From assembly GCF_000585995.1 (NCBI RefSeq), contig NZ_CP007410.1, forward strand, positions 3,809,430 through 3,873,429: a DNA stretch of 64,000 nucleotides, given 5' to 3'. This DNA is from Pseudomonas brassicacearum. Lineage in GTDB: Bacteria; Pseudomonadota; Gammaproteobacteria; Pseudomonadales; Pseudomonadaceae. The position numbers and the translations under genes were made by a program. How positions within the stretch are numbered: position 1 is the first letter of the stretch; each line of letters begins with the position of its first letter. The notes under the pieces are model-generated. The model searched no databases. It was not told where the DNA came from and worked only from the letters and a program-made list of their open reading frames with translations. Shown here piece by piece: positions 1-9,998 of the stretch.

Positions 1-602
1 GGCGGCGTGGCGCGATAGTGCAAAAGGCTGTGGGATTGAAGGGCACTGACGGGCAGCCGCTTGCGGGTACGCAGGTAATGAGGACTGCACACAGGAAACA
101 CTTCGTCAGCTGCGGTGAACGTCAAAATATGCGCACCGCTCGGACGTCCCGTGCTTTGTAGCGCCACGTCGAAATGTTCATTGAACTCAGTCAAGGGCCT
201 GGTGGATGTGGCCACCTGGATCTCGATTTCCGGGTAGCGCTGGTGAAAGGTCGAAAGGCGCGGCATCAGCCAGTAGAACGCTTCGCACAATTGACACAGT
301 AAAACGACGCGGTTTTTAGCGGGCGATTGGCGAAGGGTAACGGCGCTGTCGCTGATACTTTGCAACGCTGCGCTCACCACACGGCCTAACTCACGCCCTT
401 CCTGTGTCAGGAAGACAGCGCGGTTACGGCGGCAGAAAAGCTTCAGTCCCAGATCCTCTTCAAGCCCGCGGATCTGCCTACTGACCGCCGCTTGGGTGAT
501 GTGCAGTTCCTCGGCGGCCTTGGAGAAACTCTCCAACCGCGCAGCCGCTTCGAAAGGCAGCAGACTGGCCAGCGGCGGTAACGACTTTCCAAGGGTATTC
601 AT
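1..602 (-). CDS. LysR-family transcriptional regulator (3' end outside window)
   Basis: About 200 N-terminal residues are present. The gene reads off the left edge of the window, so the C-terminus is missing. The start is the ATG complementary to 600-602. A winged helix-turn-helix lies near residues 20-50 (SKAAEELHITQAAVSRQIRG), which is the classic LysR DNA-binding pattern, and the LysR substrate-binding domain follows from about residue 90. The family usually runs about 300 residues and activates or represses a divergent neighbour in response to a small ligand. Here the divergent neighbour is an EamA-type exporter about 90 bp away, so that gene is the likely target (inference). The ligand cannot be read from the sequence. 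Confidence 0.9.
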   Translation of the reverse strand, partial: MNTLGKSLPPLASLLPFEAAARLESFSKAAEELHITQAAVSRQIRGLEEDLGLKLFCRRNRAVFLTQEGRELGRVVSAALQSISDSAVTLRQSPAKNRVVLLCQLCEAFYWLMPRLSTFHQRYPEIEIQVATSTRPLTEFNEHFDVALQSTGRPSGAHILTFTAADEVFPVCSPHYLRTRKRLPVSALQSHSLLHYRATP

Positions 603-695
603 AATCAGAGGTAATGCATCCAGGGCTGAGAACTCGTTTGTAGCATAGCCGCGACGCTGGGCAACATACGTTGAATGCCTTATGGATGTGAATGT

Positions 696-1679
696 ATGCC
701 CACCCCTCACTCGAACACCCTCGTCGGAGTAAGCCTTGCCGTCGTCGCTACGCTGAGCTGGGCGTTGAATTTCATTGCGCCTTACGTCACGGGTGACTAC
801 ACGATCTACGACTTGATGGTCATACGGTTTTTGATTGCCGGTGCGCTGGGGGTGGGTGTCATGATGCTCTGTCGAGCCCAGCTTCGGCTCTTGCGCCGCG
901 ATCAGCAGGTGCTTGGTGCAAGCCTGGGTGTCTTCGGATACCTGGGTTACAGCAGCTGTATTGCCGCCGGCGTCATTTTTGCCGGGCCGGTGCTGACGCC
1001 GGCGTTTATTGGCATGGTGCCGGTCTTGCAGGCGCTGCTCGGCAATGCCACGAACAAAACCCTTCAATGGCGAAGGCTGGCGATACCGCTGGTTTGTTTA
1101 ACGGGTGGGCTATTGCTGTCGAACATCAGCAGTCTCAATCAGCCCCTCAACGACCATGGTTCATGGCCGGCAGGCGTATTTTTCTCGATCAGTGCCGTCC
1201 TCTTGTGGCTCGTATTCAGTTGGTTGAACCAGGGCGCCCTGGACAATCTCCCGGCCGATGCATCCGGTGCCTGGACCGGTCTGATGATGGTCGGTGCTGG
1301 GATAGGAACGCTATGTCTGTTGCCTGCGGTGCACGCGCTTGATCTTCTCAAGCTGCCGAGTCTGGGCTTTGGAATTTCCCTGGCGGGACACCTGTACGCT
1401 TGGGGTTTGGTTATTGCACTGATGTCATCCGTCGTCGGGGCCTGGGCCTGGAACGCGGCGTCCCGTCGCCTTCCCATGGTGCTTTCCGGGCAACTGATCT
1501 CCCTCGAATCTTTATTCGCCACGCTACTGGGCTTGTTGTTTCATCACCGACTGCCAACACTTCTAGAAGCAGCAGGTCTTGCAGGCGTCCTTGTGGGAGT
1601 GGTGATGGCTGTGCGTATTATTCTGACGTCCACTGCCCCTGATAAAAGCGCTTGTGCCGCCGGGCCATGTCGTGACTGA
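696..1679 (+). CDS. EamA/DMT-family membrane transporter
   Basis: This is a predicted inner-membrane metabolite exporter of the drug/metabolite transporter superfamily. It has about ten hydrophobic segments arranged as two EamA repeats (WALNFIAPYVTGDYTIYDLM near the N-terminus; a second repeat after residue 150). An in-frame ATG at 675 is possible, but ATG 696 gives the usual short cytoplasmic lead (MPTPHSN). Neither start has a strong ribosome-binding site. It is divergent from the LysR gene, a common pairing in which the regulator controls the exporter. The substrate is unknown; amino acids or their toxic analogues are typical for the family. Confidence 0.85.
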   Translation: MPTPHSNTLVGVSLAVVATLSWALNFIAPYVTGDYTIYDLMVIRFLIAGALGVGVMMLCRAQLRLLRRDQQVLGASLGVFGYLGYSSCIAAGVIFAGPVLTPAFIGMVPVLQALLGNATNKTLQWRRLAIPLVCLTGGLLLSNISSLNQPLNDHGSWPAGVFFSISAVLLWLVFSWLNQGALDNLPADASGAWTGLMMVGAGIGTLCLLPAVHALDLLKLPSLGFGISLAGHLYAWGLVIALMSSVVGAWAWNAASRRLPMVLSGQLISLESLFATLLGLLFHHRLPTLLEAAGLAGVLVGVVMAVRIILTSTAPDKSACAAGPCRD

Positions 1680-1720
1680 AGCGCACAAAGTGACGCTTCA
1701 GTCACCGACAACCTCATGGT

Positions 1721-2491
1721 TTAGTCAAAGCTACCCACCGCAAGGCGACCGACCTCAGGCCGCGCGTACAAATACCCCTGCATCAGCTCGATCCCCATGC
1801 CTAAAAGCATCGAGCTTTCTTCCCGGGTCTCGATACCTTCAGCGATGACCAGGATCTCCAAGCGCTTGGCAACCAGGATGATGCCTTCGACAATCGCTTG
1901 TTTGACCGGGTCCTGATCAATGCCTCGGGTCAGTGCCATATCGATCTTCAGCACCTGCGGCTGGAACATGGCCAGCAGGTTGAGGCCCGAATAGCCAGCG
2001 CCAAAATCGTCGATGGCGGTGATGAAACCCTGGCGCTCGTACTCCACGAAAATAGACTTGAGGTGGTCAGGGTCCACCACCTTCTCGCTCTCGGTCACTT
2101 CGAACATGAGCCTTTCCAAGGGGAAATCCGTCAGTCGCGCCGCTTCCAGGGTGGCCCGGATACACGTCTCTGGCCGGTATACGGCGTTGGGCAGGAAATT
2201 AATGCTCAGCAAGCAATCAGGAATGTCCAGGATGCCCAATCTTGCGGCTTCCTCTATGGCCTTCACGCGGCATGCCTGATCGAATCGGTAGCGGTTGCTG
2301 TCGTTCACCAGCCCCAGGATGTAGCCTGCCGACTCGCCATTGATGCCCCTGACCAGAGCCTCATAAGCAAACGCAGCGCGTGTTCGGACGTTGAAGATTG
2401 GCTGGAAAGCCATAGTGAATTCGAACCCCAACGCCTCGTGGTTGCGGCACTCGGCGCAACCGAGCGATTGGAACGCAGAGCCTTTCATCAT
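1721..2491 (-). CDS. EAL-domain cyclic-di-GMP phosphodiesterase
   Basis: A cytoplasmic EAL protein of about 256 residues with no GGDEF and no membrane segment. It should hydrolyse c-di-GMP to pGpG. The catalytic signature is intact: EALVRG, the Asn in SINFLPN, Glu in FEVTES, the DDFGAGYS metal loop, Lys in LKID, Glu in AEGIE, and QGY near the C-terminus. Longer starts upstream exist, but ATG 2491 (MMKGSAFQSLGCAECRNHEA) begins just before a short Cys-containing N-terminus (CAEC). Stand-alone EAL proteins of this type often act as partners of a separate sensor. The neighbours do not reveal which. It ends close to the convergent exporter gene. Confidence 0.9.
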   Translation of the reverse strand: MMKGSAFQSLGCAECRNHEALGFEFTMAFQPIFNVRTRAAFAYEALVRGINGESAGYILGLVNDSNRYRFDQACRVKAIEEAARLGILDIPDCLLSINFLPNAVYRPETCIRATLEAARLTDFPLERLMFEVTESEKVVDPDHLKSIFVEYERQGFITAIDDFGAGYSGLNLLAMFQPQVLKIDMALTRGIDQDPVKQAIVEGIILVAKRLEILVIAEGIETREESSMLLGMGIELMQGYLYARPEVGRLAVGSFD

Positions 2492-2655
2492 GATCAGTCT
2501 TCCGTGGCGGCAATGGCGCGCCTTCGCAGTTGCACAGAAGTGTAGCCATTCCCACTGAATCGGCGTGCCCCCGGGTTTCTGAAGTGCCAGGAAAACCAGG
2601 GCCGGCAAACACTCCTTGCGCCAGGCGCCTTGATCATGCCGCGTACATCCACGGA

Positions 2656-2916
2656 TTACTTGCGCGTGGCCTTATCGCTCATCCGGGTGGCGCGGATGGT
2701 TGCCTCTTCGGCGGTACGTTGCGCCTGCTCGGCCATTATCTCGGCCTGCTCAGCCTTCCTGTAGGCCTCATCCGCCCTGAGTCTTGCCGTTGCCGCATTA
2801 TTTTCCGCCGACTCCAATCGGGCATCTATTTCCTGGGCATGCTTATGACTGCACCCGGCGGTGGTCGCCAGAAAAATGCTCATCAATACGACCGGCAAAT
2901 ATCTATTCATGGTCAT
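2656..2916 (-). CDS. OprI/Lpp-like alanine-zipper outer-membrane lipoprotein
   Basis: An 86-residue lipoprotein with a signal peptide, a lipobox ending at Cys22 (ATTAGC) and a long Ala-rich heptad coiled coil. It ends in KATRK, as Pseudomonas OprI ends in a lysine that can be linked to peptidoglycan. Segments such as RADEAYRKAEQA and AQRTAEEA match OprI closely, so this is a paralogue of the major murein lipoprotein. A GAGG sequence sits about nine bases before ATG 2916. A weak Anr-like box (CTGATCTTTGTCAA, 2995-3008) lies about 80 bp upstream. It may be a low-oxygen or stress version of OprI (inference). Confidence 0.85.
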   Translation of the reverse strand: MTMNRYLPVVLMSIFLATTAGCSHKHAQEIDARLESAENNAATARLRADEAYRKAEQAEIMAEQAQRTAEEATIRATRMSDKATRK

Positions 2917-2994
2917 GGTTATTTCCTCGGTTGAGCGCGATAGGAAGAACGTCTAACAACTGGCCCGAGTATCTGGCAACACCCTCTGCCCACT

Positions 2995-3008
2995 CTGATC
3001 TTTGTCAA
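2995..3008. promoter_or_regulatory. Weak Anr/FNR-like box
   Basis: CTGATCTTTGTCAA has two mismatches to TTGAT-N4-ATCAA. It is 79 bp upstream of the OprI-like gene. Confidence 0.3.
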
Positions 3009-3055
3009 CTGCATGGCTTATCCATCGCCCCTCACCGTGGCTCACTTGAACCTTG

Positions 3056-3069
3056 TTGATTTAGCTCAA
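3056..3069. promoter_or_regulatory. Anr/FNR-like box upstream of BON-domain gene
   Basis: TTGATTTAGCTCAA has one mismatch to the TTGAT-N4-ATCAA palindrome. It lies 83 bp before the BON-domain start codon, a distance compatible with an activator site near -41. Confidence 0.6.
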
Positions 3070-3151
3070 TGTCTTTGCCGCCCTCAGGCGTAGAAAAAGT
3101 AAACCGGGCGCGTACGCCCCAGCTTTTCCTAATTACCTGGAGGATGCCGTG

Positions 3152-3799
3152 ATGAGCGACTTGACCCTGCGCAAGACCATTCTGGAGGAGCTCGAGTTCC
3201 AGCCTGACCTCAACGCTGCAAATATCGGCGTGGCCGTCGACAACGGCGTGGTCACCCTCTCCGGTCACGTCAGCACTTACGCCCAGAAAATCAACGCCGA
3301 ACGCGCAGTCAAAGGCATCAAAGGGGTGCGCGCCGTGGCTGAAGAAATCGAGGTCCGGCTGGATAAAGGTGCCGGCACGGCAGACGACACCATTGCCGCT
3401 CGCGCCTTGAAGATCATCAACTGGAGCTCGGACGTTCCCGAAGGCGACATAAAGGTCATCGTGCAGAACGGTTGGGTCAACCTGGAAGGCGAAGTCGATT
3501 GGCAATACCAGAAGGAAACCGTCGAGCGAGCAGTGTTCAAGTTGTCCGGCGTGGTTGGGGTAAACAACCGGCTCACCCTGCACCCTCGAGTGGACGCCGG
3601 CAACATCCAGCGTCGTATCGAAGAAGCCCTTAAGCGCAGCGCCGAGGTGGACGCCCAAGGCATCCACGTCAAGGTCGACGGTGACGTGGTGAGGCTTGAA
3701 GGCACGGTTCATCTATGGCGCCAGCGCCGGGTAGCAGAACGGGCGGCATGGTCGGTCCCTGGAGTCAGGGAAGTGGACGATCATTTGCGGCTTGTCTGA
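3152..3799 (+). CDS. Triple BON-domain protein
   Basis: A 215-residue soluble protein made of three consecutive BON domains (about residues 3-70, 77-145 and 147-215). Each carries the family's VxVxxGxVxLxG strand-turn pattern: GVAVDNGVVTLSGHV, IKVIVQNGWVNLEGEV and IHVKVDGDVVRLEGTV. BON domains bind phospholipid or serve in osmotic-shock proteins such as OsmY. No signal peptide is visible, so a cytoplasmic location is likely. A GTG immediately before ATG 3152 is possible, but the ATG is well placed after GGAG (3139-3142). It probably forms an operon with the FtsH-type gene 60 bp downstream, under the Anr-like box. Confidence 0.85.
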   Translation: MSDLTLRKTILEELEFQPDLNAANIGVAVDNGVVTLSGHVSTYAQKINAERAVKGIKGVRAVAEEIEVRLDKGAGTADDTIAARALKIINWSSDVPEGDIKVIVQNGWVNLEGEVDWQYQKETVERAVFKLSGVVGVNNRLTLHPRVDAGNIQRRIEEALKRSAEVDAQGIHVKVDGDVVRLEGTVHLWRQRRVAERAAWSVPGVREVDDHLRLV

Positions 3800-3859
3800 G
3801 TCGCAGCCCGGAGAGCCTGCACGACCTGTTCATCCGAAGCCTTTTATTGAGACGAGGTC

Positions 3860-5689
<1,830 letters not shown>

Positions 5690-5729
5690 CAGCCCTTGGC
5701 GTGCCAGGCAGATCAACGAAAGCGCCGCC

Positions 5730-6419
5730 CTACGGACGAACGTCGTTTACCGGCTCTCGCTGCCAGGCTTGCTGCAACAAATCAATGACGACGTCATCCG
5801 ATACCTGGGGAAAATGCTCATACCAGTGCCCGATGGAAATCATCCAGTCCGGAATGAGCGGGCAAATCACCTCATCCACTTCACTGCGCAGTGCCTCGAC
5901 CGTTTCGAGCGGCCCCACTGGCACGGCGACGACGATGCGAGAAGGCGCCTGGATTCGCACCGCGTGGATCGCTGCCATCATCGAGGCCCCTGTCGCCAGA
6001 CCGTCGTCGATCAGGATGACCACTTGGTCTTTGAGCGATACAGGCGCGCGAGCGCCCCGGTAGGCCTGCTCACGACGCAGCAGCTCCTGTGTTTCCCGAC
6101 CAACCACGGCGTCAAAGCTGGCCTGATCGACCGGATGGGCACGAAATGCATCGTCATTCAGGATTTTTACGCCACCACTGGCAATCGCGCCCATGGCAAA
6201 TTCCGGATTGGACGGAACGCCCAGTTTGCGCACCAGCATCAGGTCCAGGCGTACCTGTAGGGCTGTCGCCACCTCGTAAGCCACCGGAACCCCGCCACGT
6301 GGCAGGGCCAGGACGATGACATCGGGTCGCTGCGCATACTTGAGTAAATGCTCCACCAACCCTTGCCCCGCGGCGTTCCTGTCCTTCAAGACCGTTTGCA
6401 ATGAGGGACTCTGAGCCAT
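5730..6419 (-). CDS. Phosphoribosyltransferase family protein
   Basis: A 229-residue type I PRTase-fold protein. The PRPP-binding signature VVILIDDGLATGAS is intact, and VLALPRGGVPVAYEVA is the conserved N-terminal loop seen in stress-associated PRTases. ATG 6419 (MAQSPSLQ) is chosen because GGGGAGG lies just upstream; the longer open frame to 6545 has no such signal. The substrate is not predictable, since family members include purine salvage enzymes and proteins with regulatory roles. A perfect Anr box (6589-6602) lies 170 bp upstream, in the divergent region shared with the Anr-like gene. Confidence 0.85.
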   Translation of the reverse strand: MAQSPSLQTVLKDRNAAGQGLVEHLLKYAQRPDVIVLALPRGGVPVAYEVATALQVRLDLMLVRKLGVPSNPEFAMGAIASGGVKILNDDAFRAHPVDQASFDAVVGRETQELLRREQAYRGARAPVSLKDQVVILIDDGLATGASMMAAIHAVRIQAPSRIVVAVPVGPLETVEALRSEVDEVICPLIPDWMISIGHWYEHFPQVSDDVVIDLLQQAWQREPVNDVRP

Positions 6420-6588
6420 TGGAAACCTCCCCAGGCGCTGGCGCCTGTCGTTACGTTGCGGACTGATCCATAGGGCGCGCATTGCCTGGACAACCGTCCG
6501 GAAAGTGCACAGCGACGTCCGCAGGAGCACCCAACGGATCATCACATCAGCCTTTGGCCCAGCGTCCTCGGATGTGACTGCGTTGGCG

Positions 6589-6602
6589 TTGATTTATATC
6601 AA
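6589..6602. promoter_or_regulatory. Perfect Anr/FNR box between PRTase and Anr-like gene
   Basis: TTGATTTATATCAA matches the palindrome exactly. It lies 157 bp before the regulator gene and 170 bp before the divergent phosphoribosyltransferase, so it could autoregulate the former and control the latter. Confidence 0.75.
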
Positions 6603-6758
6603 CTTCCCGATCAACGCACAGGCAAGGGAACAAGTACCTGCTACGGCACTGTTTTCTCTGGCCTTGCGCCAATCGACAGTCGGTATCTATCCGGGTGACA
6701 AAAAACAGGCACACCGCGTTTAACCTTCTATCATTGCTCCATCAAAGGAGTTATCGCT

Positions 6759-7511
6759 ATGGCGGAGTCCCCTCCTCAGCTACTGCGCGTACATGCCCTC
6801 AAAGCCGCTTGCTCCAATTGCAGCGTGCTTGAACTGTGCCTGCCCATTGGCCTGACGGGCGGTGAAGTCGAGCGTCTCGATACCCTGATTGCCCAGCGGG
6901 TGAAGGTCAAAAAGGGCGCCGCGCTGTACCGTACCGGCGATCCGCTGCGCTCGTTGTATGCGGTGCGTCTGGGCTTTTTTAAGACGAGTGTGTTGTCGGT
7001 GGACGGTCGCGAACAGGTCACCGGGTTCCAGATGCAGGGCGAAATGCTCGGCCTGGATGCTATCAGTACCGATCATTACGCCTGTAATGCCATAGCCCTG
7101 GAAGACAGCGAAGTCTGCCCGCTGCCGTTCAGTCTATTGGAGAAACTTGCCCACGACCTGCCGTCGCTGCAACACAACCTCAACAAACTCCTTAGCCGAG
7201 AGATCGTGCGCGACCACGGCATGTTGCTGATGCTCGGCAACATGAACGCTGACGAACGCCTCGCGGCGTTTGTGTTGAACCTTTCTCAGCGCCTTAACAT
7301 GCGTGGTTATTCTTCCAGGGAATTTGTGTTGCGCATGAGCCGCGAAGCCATCGGCTCCTACCTGGGCTTGCGTCTGGAAACCATCTGTCGAGGTATCACC
7401 CACCTACGCCAAGAGGGGCTGGTGGACATGCGTGGACGCAACGTCACGATTCTCGACCTGCCCGGTCTCAAGCAAAAAATCGCCGGTTGCCATCGTCACG
7501 CTGAGCTGTGA
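6759..7511 (+). CDS. Anr/FNR-type oxygen-responsive regulator paralogue
   Basis: A 250-residue Crp/Fnr regulator. The N-terminal Cys18-X2-Cys21-X5-Cys27 cluster plus Cys120 matches the four ligands of the FNR [4Fe-4S] oxygen sensor. A cyclic-nucleotide-fold domain (about 35-150), a dimer helix and a C-terminal HTH follow. The recognition helix reads LETICR (206-211). It keeps the Glu and Arg that contact TTGAT in FNR, but the intervening Ser is Cys (residue 210). Start ATG 6759 follows AAGGAG. The sequence differs from canonical Anr (VETVSR), so this is probably a second, local Fnr protein. Its surroundings are full of TTGAT-N4-ATCAA boxes. Confidence 0.9.
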   Translation: MAESPPQLLRVHALKAACSNCSVLELCLPIGLTGGEVERLDTLIAQRVKVKKGAALYRTGDPLRSLYAVRLGFFKTSVLSVDGREQVTGFQMQGEMLGLDAISTDHYACNAIALEDSEVCPLPFSLLEKLAHDLPSLQHNLNKLLSREIVRDHGMLLMLGNMNADERLAAFVLNLSQRLNMRGYSSREFVLRMSREAIGSYLGLRLETICRGITHLRQEGLVDMRGRNVTILDLPGLKQKIAGCHRHAEL

Positions 7512-7541
7512 CAGCAATCGCCTCGCTGCCCTGCATCACCT

Positions 7542-7555
7542 CTGATCTAAATCAA
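7542..7555. promoter_or_regulatory. Anr/FNR-like box upstream of ArcD-like gene
   Basis: CTGATCTAAATCAA has one mismatch. It is 98 bp before the antiporter start codon. Confidence 0.6.
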
Positions 7556-7652
7556 TACCCCCCAACGTCTTCACGCCGAGATTAACACTCAGCGTTCGAA
7601 CCTTCGCGTGAGCGATGGTCATCGAACCTCTCGTCTCATGGAGGCTTTCATC

Positions 7653-9146
7653 ATGGCAACTCACCTGCAAGGCGCTGGACCGGTCATCCCGACCGTCACA
7701 CCTCACCCTTTGGCCGGCAGTTTGCGAAAAGTCGAACCCAAACGTTTGTCGTTGAGCCTGCTGATCGCCCTCGTGGTCGGTTCGATGATCGGCAGCGGCA
7801 TTTTCAGCCTGCCCCAGAACATGGCGGCCAGCGCGGGCGCCGGGGCGATCCTGATCGGCTGGCTGATCACCGGGGTGGGCATGCTGTCGCTGGCCCTGGT
7901 CTATCAGACCCTCTCCAATCGCCAGCCAGAACTCGATAACGGTGTGTTCGCCTATGCGCGGGCACTGGGCGGCGAGTTCCTCGGCTTCAATTCGGCGTGG
8001 GGCTACTGGATCAGCGCCTGGATCGGCAACGTCAGTTACCTGGTGATCCTGTTCGCCGCACTCAGTTATTTCTTCCCGCTGTTCGGCGAAGGCAATAACA
8101 AAGCCGCGATTGCTGGTGCCTCCGTGGTGTTGTGGTCGCTGCATTGGATGATCCTGCGCGGGATGCGCACCGCCGCCAAGGCCAACGCCTTGACCACAAT
8201 CGCCAAGGTGGTGCCGCTGCTGCTGTTCATCGGCCTGGTGATCGCCGCGTTCTCCAAGGACACCTTCATGGTCGACTTCTGGGGCGCGCCGGCCCTGGGC
8301 AGTACACTGGACCAGGTCAAGAGCACCATGCTGGTGACCGTGTGGGTGTTCATCGGCATTGAAGGCGCCAACGTGTTTTCCGCCCGGGCCGCTGAACGGG
8401 CGGATGTGGGACGGGCCACCGTGATTGGCTTCGTCCTCACGCTGTTGCTGCTGATCGCCGTTTCCCTGTTGTCGCTGGGCATCCTCAAACAGCCCGAACT
8501 GGCCGCCCTGAAGAACCCATCCATGGCCGGTGTGCTGGAAGCGGTGGCCGGCCCCTGGGGCGCGGTGCTGATCAGCATCGGCCTGATTGTGTCGGTGGGC
8601 GGTGCCTTGCTGGCCTGGACGCTGCTGGCGGCTGAATCGGTGTTCACCCCAGCCAAGGAAAAGGTCATGCCCCGCCTGCTGGCCTCGGAAAACCAGCACG
8701 GTGCCCCGGCCAATGCGTTGTGGATCACCAACGGCTGCATTCAATTGTTCCTGTTGCTGACCCTGTATTCGAGCGCCAGCTACCTGGCCCTGATTTCCCT
8801 CGCCACCTCGATGATCCTGCTGCCGTACCTGTTCAGCGGCCTGTATGCGCTGAAGATGACCTGGCAGGGCCAGACCTATGCCGGGCATCGCGGCCTGCAA
8901 CTGCGCGACATGGCCATCGCCCTGGTCGCTACCGCCTATTGCGTCTGGCTGCTTTACGCCGCCGGCCCGCGCTTCATGCTGCTCAGTGCCCTGCTTTACG
9001 CCCCTGGCTCGCTGATTTACCTGAGCGCCCAACGGGCCAGGACGGGCCGCGCCTTCACGGGGTTCGGCTGGGGTCTGCTGCTGGTGATCTGGGTGGCGGC
9101 GCTCTTCGCCGGCTGGATGCTCTGGTCCGGCCAGCTTTCGTTGTAA
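7653..9146 (+). CDS. ArcD-like basic amino acid antiporter (APA family)
   Basis: A 497-residue inner-membrane protein with 12-13 hydrophobic segments and the APC-superfamily signature GSMIGSGIFSLPQN near residues 34-47. It resembles arginine:ornithine antiporters (ArcD) and other APA exchangers. Upstream in-frame starts exist, but ATG 7653 is preceded by GGAGG at 7640-7644. Arginine deiminase genes normally sit beside arcD and are Anr-controlled. No arcABC is present here, yet an Anr-like box precedes the gene, so it may supply substrate exchange for an arc operon elsewhere (inference). Arginine versus another amino acid cannot be settled by reading. Confidence 0.85.
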   Translation: MATHLQGAGPVIPTVTPHPLAGSLRKVEPKRLSLSLLIALVVGSMIGSGIFSLPQNMAASAGAGAILIGWLITGVGMLSLALVYQTLSNRQPELDNGVFAYARALGGEFLGFNSAWGYWISAWIGNVSYLVILFAALSYFFPLFGEGNNKAAIAGASVVLWSLHWMILRGMRTAAKANALTTIAKVVPLLLFIGLVIAAFSKDTFMVDFWGAPALGSTLDQVKSTMLVTVWVFIGIEGANVFSARAAERADVGRATVIGFVLTLLLLIAVSLLSLGILKQPELAALKNPSMAGVLEAVAGPWGAVLISIGLIVSVGGALLAWTLLAAESVFTPAKEKVMPRLLASENQHGAPANALWITNGCIQLFLLLTLYSSASYLALISLATSMILLPYLFSGLYALKMTWQGQTYAGHRGLQLRDMAIALVATAYCVWLLYAAGPRFMLLSALLYAPGSLIYLSAQRARTGRAFTGFGWGLLLVIWVAALFAGWMLWSGQLSL

Positions 9147-9233
9147 CACCTGCAAGCGTGCATTGATCCGTTCGAGACCGGTCCCTGGCAATGGCGCCAG
9201 GGCCATCCGACCATCACCCAAGAGGAAGATCAA

Positions 9234-9767
9234 ATGTCCAATTCAGTGAAAAAAATGCCGATCAAAACCGAAGAAAAAACCCAGCAACCCGCCAAGGCAG
9301 ATCCCTGGCATCCCTTGGAAAAACTCCGGCAGCAGGTGGATCACCTGTTCGATGACTTCAGCCGGGGCACGGGCCTGTCGCCCTTCAGTCGCGGGCTATT
9401 CGATGTCGAGCCTTTCTGGCGCCGCGAGTTCGCCACCAGCCTGCCGGCCGTGGACATCAGCGAGAAGGAAAAGAGCTTTGAAATCACCGCCGAACTGCCG
9501 GGCATGGACCAGAAAGACATCGAAATCCGTCTGGCCAATGGCAACCTGATCATCAAGGGCGAGAAAAAAGAAACCAAGGAAGAAAAGAAAAAGGGTTATC
9601 ACCTGTCCGAACGCCATTACGGCTCCTTCGAGCGCGTGTTCAACCTGCCTAAAGGCGTCGATAGCGACAAGATCGAAGCCCAGTTCAGCAAGGGCGTGCT
9701 GACGCTGACACTGCCGAAAAAACCGGAAGCACTGAAAGCGGAAAAAATCGTGCCGATCAAAAGCTGA
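9234..9767 (+). CDS. Small heat-shock protein, Hsp20/alpha-crystallin family
   Basis: A 177-residue holdase chaperone. The alpha-crystallin domain spans about residues 65-175, with the strand pattern VDISEKEKSFEITAELPGM, the basic KKETKEEKKKGYHLSERHYG loop, and the A-x-x-x-x-G-V-L motif (AQFSKGVLTLTLPK) followed by the C-terminal VPIK anchor. The N-terminus is hydrophobic and divergent, as usual. It lies 87 bp after the ArcD-like gene and may be cotranscribed. A strong intrinsic terminator follows. Its proximity to the FtsH-type protease supports a protein-quality-control function under low oxygen or stress. Confidence 0.93.
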   Translation: MSNSVKKMPIKTEEKTQQPAKADPWHPLEKLRQQVDHLFDDFSRGTGLSPFSRGLFDVEPFWRREFATSLPAVDISEKEKSFEITAELPGMDQKDIEIRLANGNLIIKGEKKETKEEKKKGYHLSERHYGSFERVFNLPKGVDSDKIEAQFSKGVLTLTLPKKPEALKAEKIVPIKS

Positions 9768-9786
9768 CTGAACGCTGGATACCTGC

Positions 9787-9819
9787 GCCCCTCGCCGGCC
9801 AACGACGAGGGGCTTTTTT
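9787..9819 (+). terminator. Rho-independent terminator after hsp20
   Basis: GCCCCTCG (9787-9794) pairs with CGAGGGGC (9806-9813) and is followed by TTTTTT. Confidence 0.85.
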
Positions 9820-9855
9820 GTGGCTGGGCTTATTTCAAGCTGAATGCAATGAACC

Positions 9856-9947
9856 TGTGGCGAGGGAGCTTGCTCCCGCTGGACTGCGCAGCAGGCCCTT
9901 TTTTGTGAGTGCTGCGCACTCAAGCGGGAGCAAGCTCCCTCGCCACG
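9856..9947. repeat. REPIN: inverted pair of Pseudomonas REP sequences
   Basis: GCGAGGGAGCTTGCTCCCGC appears near 9861-9880 and its reverse complement near 9925-9944, each itself a hairpin. This arrangement is typical of fluorescent pseudomonad REPINs mobilised by RAYT transposases. It fills the gap between the hsp20 terminator and the convergent nuclease gene. Confidence 0.85.
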
Positions 9948-9998
9948 GGATTGTCGACTGCCTTAAGTGAGCATTACCTTGCTCGCGATAGCGGTCCT

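Noticed and set aside
7536..9233. 565-residue open frame on the minus strand
   Set aside because: Antisense to the ArcD-like antiporter; the Gln/His/Gly-rich translation is typical of a shadow frame in GC-rich DNA.
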